From Desmodesmus armatus (lineage: Eukaryota > Chlorophyta > Chlorophyceae > Sphaeropleales > Scenedesmaceae): a stretch of DNA of 64,000 nucleotides. The translations under genes were made by a program, and so were the position numbers. The notes under the pieces are model-generated. The model saw only the letters and a program-made list of their open reading frames with translations, was not told the DNA's origin and made no database searches. This document shows positions 57,321 through 64,000 of the stretch, one piece after another. Each line of letters opens with the position of its first letter. Position 1 is the first letter of the stretch. The stretch spans positions 124,001 to 188,000 of the forward strand of contig VIIQ02000625.1 of NCBI GenBank assembly GCA_007449985.2. Direction: 5' to 3'.

Positions 57321-60300
57321 TCAGAGGTCGTCCACTGTGCCTGTTGACATGTTGGACCTCTCAAACTTGAACTTGGGGCCCATTGAGGGTGCCTTAGGCA
57401 TGGGGGTGGTCAGGATCTTGTCGATCATGCCGTACTCAATTGCCTCCTTGGGATCCATCCACTTGTTACGCGACAGCTCACGAATGACCTAATTGGGCAG
57501 TGGCGGGGGGGGGGGGGGGGAGTCACAGCAGGGGGCAACAGGGGGTGGGTACAACAGGGGTGATGCCGGCAGGGGGTGGCAAGGGAGCACCAGCAGGCAA
57601 AACAGGGGGGGGGGGGCTGAGAGCGAGGCAACAAGGGGCAAGCAAGGGCAATAGGAGGTGGTTGGGATCTTGTCGATCATGCCGTACTCGATTGCCTCCT
57701 TAGGGTACATCCACTTGTTGCGCGACGACTCACAAATGACCTGGTGAGGGGAGGAGAAGGGAGCGGGAGGTTGACAGTGTGTGGGGGGGGGGGGGGGGGG
57801 GGGAGAAACAGGGGGTCATGAGAGGACCAACAGGGATGCCAGCAGGGGGTGGTACGGGGTGGTCACCACCTTACGGTAAGGTGGGGAAAACTGGGTCATC
57901 GCATAGGGTGGCAAAGTAGCAACAAGGATGCCAACATGGGGCGAATGTGCAACAGGGTGTAAGGAACCTTGCTCAGCTTGCCATGCCCCAATGCTCCTTT
58001 GGAATCCCTCTGGTTGTAGCAAGCCAGCCATCAAACGGACCCCCCCCCCCTTGTGTCCACCGCCCGCCAACTGGGATTATATTGACATCCAAGGGGGGGG
58101 GGAGCGCCAAAGCAAGGGTGGGAGCGGGTGGTGCCGAGGGTTCAGCTTGGTACTACGTGTGTTGCATACGACACAAACATGCACAGCGCGCAGTGTATAC
58201 AGCACCTGAAGCTCAACCCTTCTTATGAGCTGCCGCTCCCTCACCCCAACCCCCTGATGTCAACTGGCGGCCGACCGGGGCGTGTTTGACGTGGGGGGGG
58301 GGGGGGGGGGGGGCGGCAGGACCCAAGTGGGGTGGGAGGTGGTAGGGTGGAGGGTTCGGCCTAGTACTATGTGTGTTGCACACAACACAGACATGTACAG
58401 TGCGAAGTATTATGCAGCACCCGAAACTCCCCCCCCCTTGTAGCAGCTCCCTCACCCCAACCCCCTGATATCAACCGCTCGCCGATTGGGAAGTGTTTGA
58501 TGTCAGGGGCGGGGAGGGCGGGAGGACCCAAGTGGGGTGGGAGGGGGTGGCGTAGAGGGTTCAGCTTGGTACGACGTGCGTTGCGTCAACACAAACATGC
58601 ACAGTACGCAGTATTATGCGGCACCCGAAGCTCAAACATTCTTGTGAACTGCCGCTCCCTCGCCCCAACCCCTGATGTCAACCGCTCGCCGATTGGGAAA
58701 CCTTTGACGTCAGGGGGGGGGGGAGGGCGGGAGGACCCAAGTGGGGTGGGAGGGGGTAGGGTGGAGGGTTCAGCTTGGTACTACGTGTGTTGCACACAAT
58801 ACAGACATGCACAGTGCGAAGAATTATGCGGCACCCAAAGCTCCCACCCCCCCTCCCCCTGTAGCCGCTCCCTCGCCCCAACCCCCTGATGTCAACCGCT
58901 CGCCGATTGGGAAGTGTTTGACATCAGGGGGGGTGGGGTGAGAGCACCAGAGTGGAGTGGGAGTGGGCGGCGTCGAGGGTTCAGCCTGGTACAATGTGCG
59001 TTGCACACGACAGAAACATGCACAGTGCGCAGCATACACAGCACTCCAGCTAAAAACTTGAGCGCATACTGTGTTTGATTGAATCAGAGGCTGCGGCTGC
59101 AGCATGTGCTCTGATATAAACACGAGCTGCTGGTGGGGCCCCCAGCAGCCCGCCTTATACCACAGAGCCATCAAGATGGTTGATGTCGCCTGTCATTGCA
59201 TGACGCCACACAGCATCTGTTCAGCCGTGGGGTTGCCAAGGCAGGCTTGAAGTACCAAAAAAGTACCAAAAAATGGTTTGGTACCTCTGAGCAGTCACCT
59301 CACAGAAAGCAGAACCACCATAAGCAACCAACATCGTCCACAGGCACCACCCCCACCCACCCACCCCACAAACCCACCCACCCCCACTCCCATCACCAAC
59401 CCCCACCCACCCTACTCATCTCAACACGTAAGCCACTTGGTAGCACTGGATCCTTCTGTCTTCCCACACACCAACCACACCCACAGGAGACTCACCCTGT
59501 CGTAGGGCTGCCCTGTGCTGTCGCTGATGACGAGTGCAAGGTAGTCCCTCAAGCGCCACAAGCCCCAACCGCCCCATGGCGAGCACAAAAAACCGACCCC
59601 CACAACCCAGCCAGCCTCTCACCAGCAAACCCACCCACCCACTCCATTGACTCAATCACACAACACAACTGGCAGCTTACTTTCAGTTGCACCCCCCCCT
59701 CCCCCTCCCTAGCCACCACACCAGGTGACTCACCCTGTCGTATGGCTGCCCCGTGCTGTCGCTGATCACGAGTGAGAGGTAGTCCCTCACGCGCACCAGC
59801 TCCCTGCTCTCTATGTGCATCTCACTGGCCTGGCCCCTGCTGGCACCACTGGGGTGGTGCATCATCAGGATGCTGTGAGGCATGGAGTAGCGGTAACCCT
59901 GTAAATTCAACACGCACAGCGCAGCAACACGCACAGCGCAGCAAAGGTGGTTACTGGCAAGATGATGGGGTGAGCCGGGGCGGAACAGTGTAGCTGGGGT
60001 GGTGCATCATCAGAATGCTGTGGGGCATGGAGTAGCAATAACCCTGTGACATCAACACACACATCAGCAGTACGAAGGGCAGTTGATGCATCATTTACGC
60101 ACTGAGCTGGGGGGTCATGGTGTTGCCAAAGAAACATGCCTGCAGACTTTGGGTCTACCGTGCCAATTGCTCAATCTGCCACAGAGTGCCTCTCCTTGGA
60201 AACAACACCCTGCCCAGCTCCTGCAATCAGCAGATGCTCCAACTGCTGCGCAAAACTGTAAGTTCCAGACACCGATAAACATGCTTCTTGAATATGTTTG

Positions 60301-62599
60301 AACCTGAGTCGATATTGCCACAGCATGTGGCTGTGCCCCAGCAGCACCGTTCAACGGTTGATAACCGTCACACAAATCGCACGTGTGAGTAACTGTCCAC
60401 CCACCTTCTCTCCTCCTGCTGTGAGCAGGAATCCCCCCATGCCCAGGCACATCCCGTAGCACACGGTGGCTGTGGGGCTGCGCACATACTGCATGGTGTC
60501 ATACAGCGCAAGGGTGGGAGTCACCTGCACGCAACAAGCAACAACAGCAGCAGCAGCAGGCAGCGACAGGCATTAGCAGCCCGTGCACCCCCAGGCCTGC
60601 TCTGTCTGCTCAACCTCTCCCTTTGCTTGCTCCCTGGGCCCCCTGAGAGCTGCTCACAAATCCACCATCTCCCTGCCGCTTACGTTTTTGTGAAGGGTGC
60701 CGCTTATATAGTACAGCAGGTGAAGCCGCTTATATAGTACAGCAGGTGAAGCCTGCTGTACTATATAAGCGGCACCCTTCACAAAAACGTAAGGGTTCCT
60801 CCACGAAGCCTGCTGTACCATATAAGCGGCACCCTTCACAAAGACGTAAGGGTGCCTCCACAAGATTTGACCATCCCCACACACACTGGTGAGCATGCAT
60901 GCGTACCTGCATGCGCTCCCTCTGCTGACACACCCAAACAGCCCCACTCACACCTCCCCCTGGGCAGTTGAGCCAGTAGTAGATGCGCTTCTTGTCAGCT
61001 ACTCACAAGTCCACCATCTCCCACACTCCCTGCGCCCCCCCCCCCCCCCAGAAACAGCCAGCAGCCCCACTCACACGTCCCCCTGGGCAGTTGAGCCAGT
61101 AGTAGATGCGCTTCTTGTTAACAACTCACAAGTCCACCATGTTACACACTCCCTGCATCTCCCCCCCCCCCTCACCACCACCACCACCACCCCTCCACCC
61201 CCCCCCCTACAAAGCAACCCGCCCACTCACGTCTCCTCCTGGGCAGATGAGCCAGTAGTAGATGCGCTTATTGCCAACTACTCAGTTCACCATCCCCCAC
61301 ACTCCCTGCATCTCCCCCCCCCCCCCCACACGCACCCTCCCCCACCCCCCCCTCCCTTCAAAGCCAGCAGCCCCACTCACGTCTCCTCCCGGGCAGTTGA
61401 GCCAGTAGTAGATGCGCTTCTTGTCGAGGCTGTCCAGGTACAGCGTGAGCGCAATCATGTTGTTGGCAACATCCTCACTCACGGGCTCACGAATGAACAC
61501 AACCTTGTTCATCGTCTGCAGCAGCAACAGCAACAAGTCAGAGTTGAAAAGATTGGCCCCTTGCGCACTTGTACTGGAGACAGCCTTGTGCACACCCCTG
61601 CAAGCAGCAACTGTTTGTGGCACCCGTTGGTGTTGCTCTTGAGGACACATGACAGGCTGAACCCCCCCACCTGGGCCAACAACCTCATTGCGGCACCCTT
61701 GATTGAACGACACACAGTGCAAGCGGCCGCATGGTGGCATATCACCTGGCTGCACGCAGAATGGACCAAGCCACTGCTAGAGGCCCGACCCACCAGGCGG
61801 GGGCCCTATTCCGCCGCTACACCCCTAAACCCTCAACCCTGGATGACTTACGTATGACTCCCACAGGTCCACCCACTCGTACTGCCGCTGCCCCTGCGGC
61901 CGCACCAGCACCTTGGGTGTGCTGACAGGCATCATGGTGACCTGGCGCCGCTTGGGACCGCTGCTGCCTCGGCTGCAGGAAAAAAAGGCGGGAAAGAGGG
62001 ACGGAAGGGTGCATGGGCGAGCCAGCACGCAGGTGCATGCGGACGCGGTGTGGAGGCAGGGCAGCTGCGATGGGACTGGTTGCATGGACTTCCCATTGGA
62101 CTTCCCATTCAAAGATGCTCAACATCAGTGCCTCTTGTATCTTATATCAAGAATGATGATGGATATTCTGCAACTGCAAATTGAAGACAACACACATGCA
62201 TGTCCCCCACTGCGCTGCCCCGCAACATCTTGACAATCAATCAGCAACTGCATGCGCAACCCGATGTTTGCTCACCTGCGGACATTGATCTGCTTGGAAG
62301 CTGCCTGCCAGAAGCCTTCTGGTCGCTGCTTCGATAGCCGCTGCAGCTGACCTGCATGGGGGAACAGGGAGCTTGGAATGATGTTGCATCTGAGGGATGG
62401 GAGAAGCTACTGCCAACAAAAGCAGCACAACAGCACTGAGGGTGCTGCTGGACGTACCTGCTGACTTGATGCCAACATAAGCATCTACACTGCTTGCTTG
62501 GACTCTAACAACACTCCTGCAGCACGAATGAGACTCGTTAGGCTCCTGAGTTGGGTTGTCTCGCCAGATCACCATACTGCTGCTGTTGGCGTTCAGCAA
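57321..62599 (-). CDS. CLPR2: Plastid Clp protease R-subunit, CLPR2-like (7 exons, about 308 aa)
   Basis: Non-catalytic ring subunit of the chloroplast Clp protease core. Exons: 62599-62458, 62351-62276, 61972-61852, 61515-61381, 60524-60405, 59898-59734, 57488-57321 (927 nt, phases agree). Family signs: VTMMPVSTPKV and YEWVDLWES near the N-terminus (CLPR2-like), VFIREPVSEDVANNMIALTL, IYYWLNCPGGD, LALYDTMQYVRSPTATVCYG, RGQASEMHIESRELVRVRDY, and KWMDPKEAIEYGMIDKI. Catalytic positions: the Ser is replaced by Gly (CLGMGG, about residue 186), the His is present (MMHHP, about 212), and the Asp is replaced by Asn (SRNKW, about 261). This is an R-type, inactive subunit. The first about 60 residues, Ser-rich with few acids, should be a transit peptide, but the first exon and start codon are uncertain; an acceptor-like tgctgcag near 62521 may mean another upstream exon. 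Intron 6 (2.2 kb) and intron 4 are full of duplicated exon edges, a satellite and a hairpin. Confidence 0.85.
57664..57740 (-). repeat. Acceptor-bearing copy of the last CLPR2 exon edge
   Basis: The first about 77 bases of exon 7 are repeated 252 bases upstream in intron 6 as codons for VICESSRNKWMYPKEAIEYG, then MIDKI. The AG acceptor (ccaccag) and open frame are kept. Splicing into it would lose the normal C-terminus. Confidence 0.92.
58050..59055. repeat. Five-copy minisatellite of about 185-215-bp units in CLPR2 intron 6
   Basis: The marker caaccgctcgccgattggga occurs at about 58472, 58678 and 58894, with diverged versions at 58259 and 58067. Each unit continues with a G homopolymer (up to about 20), gacccaagtggggtgggagg, ggttcagcttggtac and a cacagacatgcacagtgcg stretch. 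Open frames on both strands through it follow the period and are not genes. Confidence 0.92.
59496..59553 (-). repeat. Donor-bearing copy of the CLPR2 exon-6 3' edge
   Basis: Codons for LRDYLALVISDSTGQPYDR followed by GACAGG/gtgagtc duplicate the end of exon 6 (donor at 59734) in intron 6, 238 bases downstream. Donor and frame are intact. Confidence 0.92.
59994..60043 (-). repeat. Acceptor-bearing copy of the CLPR2 exon-6 5' edge
   Basis: Codons for GYCYSMPHSILMMHHP after tgtcacag duplicate the start of exon 6 (59898) in intron 5, 145 bases upstream. Exon 6 is thus flanked on both sides by copies of its own edges. Confidence 0.92.
60679..60850. repeat. Perfect 42-bp inverted repeat (hairpin) with a third arm copy
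   Basis: Arm 60679-60720 (cttacgtttttgtgaagggt...) is the exact reverse complement of 60752-60793. The 31-base loop itself contains half an arm (ccgcttatatagtacagcagg, 60726-60746). A third arm copy at 60809-60850 differs at two positions. It lies in CLPR2 intron 4. It could be a foldback element, or in RNA a precursor of small RNAs; nothing decides which. Confidence 0.95.
60953..61280 (-). repeat. Three donor-bearing copies of the CLPR2 exon-4 3' edge
   Basis: Exon 4 ends KKRIYYWLNCPGGD with donor GGAGAC/gtgagt at 61381. Copies end at 61231 (same GGAGAC/gtgagt), 61076 (GGGGAC/gtgtgag) and 60953 (GGGGAG/gtgtgag). Each carries about 47-50 bases of exon and about 75-105 bases of intron, and the codons for KRIYYWL are kept in every copy. 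Confidence 0.93.
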
Positions 62600-63732
62600 A
62601 CCTTGATGTGCGTTGGCAGCTGCGCAGCGCCCCTTGATCAGGGCGCAGCTGCATTGTGGGCAATGACAGCTAGCGAAACAACTGCAGGCTTGTTCCCCTG
62701 ACGAAACTGTGAACGTGCGGCAGTGGTATCAGCGGGGTCAAAGAGTGCTCAACGTCAGCTCGTTTACTACACTTGGGGAACCACATCAACCATCATGAAG
62801 CCCCTTGTGGGGTCAACGTGCTGCCTGTTCAAATGGCACGCCAGGCAGATGCAGCAGCTTCCTTGGGTTGTGGCTGGCAGGAATGGAAGTATCACTGCTC
62901 AAACTTTAGAAGTCCTTGTGCTAGTCCAGCCAGGCACAGGATGTTGCTCAGTCTGCTTGATTCTGGCACGGCTAGCATCAACCAACACCCAGCCTGGAAG
63001 GTGATGTGATGCCTTGCTTTGTGCCTTGATAAACAAATGAATTGGCCAGGCTGGACATTCAGGCATTGATGGCAAATTAATGCAGCTCGGTGCTGTTCAG
63101 AGTGCCCGCCAGCAAGTGTGCTGCAGGAGAACCTTGTGGGCCCTCACTTAGTGCTGCAGGAGAACCTTGTGGGCCCTCACTGAGGACGCCTGAGGTCAAA
63201 GCAGGGGGCCCAAAGCCGTCGCCACCTCGATTATTTATTTTATAAATAATGACTTTTCTGGGTTTCACGCTGCTTTAAGCAGCCCAACCTGCGTGCAAGG
63301 CTTTTTTCATGCCGTTCATGGACATGTCGGTTGTTGACCGTCCAGAGCGCGCCTGGCAGGTGGGTTGAGCATGTCAAAACCTGTGACTTGGCAGACGCTG
63401 TTTTTGCAGTGTCTGTAAGCTGCTGACACGTAATGTTTGACTCTAGGAGTCTCGCATTGTAGGGTCCCACGTTTGGTCTCGCGTCGAGCCTGTTGAGGGT
63501 GACCGGCCTCCCATCGCTTTCAGACCGAGCCAGAAAGCGATTACTCTGTACACGTCGCCTGCTACTGCGTTGACAGGAACGTCTCCTCACAAAGACTCTG
63601 AGGCCTCTCACATACACACTGAGGCTCTGAAGTTGTTATGACGTGGATCGAAAGCAAAATGTTCCAGCCTGGAAGCAACTGAGGGCGTTTCGGAGCCAAC
63701 TTAGCCACACCCAGACAACTTGACGCCACAGG
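62600..63732. promoter_or_regulatory. Spacer between CLPR2 (-) and the gene starting at 63733 (+)
   Basis: Divergent arrangement, so both promoters should lie here. A short direct repeat (gtgctgcaggagaaccttgtgggccctcac, twice, 63118-63180) and a palindrome-like attatttattttataaataat (63231-63251) are visible. No coding signal was recognised. Confidence 0.4.
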
Positions 63733-64000
63733 ATGTCGAGCTCTGCAAGTGGAATGAAAGCCGCCAAGCTGCTTGCCAAAGCGGCAAAGCTTGGCGGCAA
63801 GGCTGCTTTCAAAAAGGCCGCAGCAGGTCAGCAGACGGAGGTTTCGCTGGGCAACTGCTGCAACAGCACTAATCCAGGCTGGCTTCTAATGCTAAGTGGT
63901 TGCACAAGTGCTGCCTTTATCCATTCTGGCCCTTGCAGAGGCCAGCCTGCAGCAGTTGTTACTCAGCAGGGGGGCCCAACACTCAGGGCGTAGGGCGTCC
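63733..64000 (+). CDS. 5' end of an unrecognised gene (partial, leaves the window)
   Basis: From the ATG at 63733 the frame reads MSSSASGMKAAKLLAKAAKL, then GGKAAFKKAAAG, a Lys/Ala-rich amphipathic start. It is followed by a donor (GCAG/gtcagc) at about 63826 and a possible acceptor (cccttgcag) near 63937. The N-terminus could be an organelle-targeting peptide. Too little is present to name it. Confidence 0.4.

Noticed and set aside
56795..57364. 189-aa - strand open frame with hydrophobic stretches
   Set aside because: It starts in another frame of the last CLPR2 exon and runs through its 3'UTR to the poly(A) signal; no splice or homology support.
58213..58941. Several 65-170-aa open frames on both strands
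   Set aside because: They follow the period of the intronic minisatellite and contain repeated homopolymers.
60679..60850. CRISPR-like or phage-type repeat
   Set aside because: Inverted rather than evenly spaced direct repeats, in an intron of a nuclear plastid-protein gene.

Overview
The window looks like nuclear DNA of a chlorophycean green alga, probably in the Chlamydomonas/Volvox group. Three observations support this. Genes are broken into many short exons with GT-AG introns. The pentamer TGTAA, the usual poly(A) signal of these algae, follows several stop codons. One gene encodes a plastid Clp protease R-subunit (CLPR2-like), beside eukaryotic ER N-glycosylation (ALG14) and SERAC1-like lipid-metabolism genes. 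CAG/CTG runs coding for poly-Ala, poly-Gln and poly-Ser, together with long C or G homopolymers, fill exons and introns. No prokaryotic operons, CRISPR arrays, rRNAs or convincing tRNAs were seen. All exon boundaries were read by hand from splice consensus, reading-frame phase and protein similarity; no transcript evidence was available.

Layout, left to right. 1-2.4 kb: probable 3' end of an unrecognised + gene. 4.9-23.3 kb: a large direct segmental duplication; each copy carries one 12-exon aquaporin (MIP) gene on + (5537-9775 and 15707-19962) followed by several kb of related non-coding flank. 23.4-24.2 kb: weak candidate gene on -. 24.3-24.45 kb: (CA)81 microsatellite. 24.7-34.1 kb (-): nine-exon SERAC1-like serine hydrolase of about 2038 aa, divergently paired across 481 bp with a GT4-type glycosyltransferase (+, 34.6-37.4 kb, 747 aa). 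38.5-44.5 kb (+): 13-exon, 469-aa hydrophilic protein of unknown function with a CxxCxCxxCxC cluster. 47.3-53.4 kb (-): unrecognised Ser/Pro/Ala-rich protein whose last intron holds a 1.46-kb DNA transposon. 54.1-56.0 kb (-): ALG14, frameshifted at two places. 57.3-62.6 kb (-): CLPR2-like gene. 63.7 kb (+): start of a gene that leaves the window.

The most striking property is structural. At least five genes contain extra partial copies of their own exon ends inside the neighbouring intron. Each copy is an exon edge with or without its splice site: 5' edges carrying a 3' splice site, or 3' edges carrying a 5' splice site. Examples are at 25.2-25.8, 29.8, 41.5, 42.2-42.6, 49.8-50.0, 51.7, 57.7, 59.5, 60.0 and 61.0-61.3 kb. 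Most are diverged copies, and many keep a usable splice site and an open frame. The window therefore appears to record repeated local tandem duplication across exon-intron borders. This could supply decoy or alternative splice sites, or be a source of new introns.

The genes do not form one pathway. The aquaporin pair is a family expansion. ALG14, the glycosyltransferase, CLPR2 and the SERAC1-like protein act in different compartments (ER, unknown, plastid, probably mitochondrion/ER).
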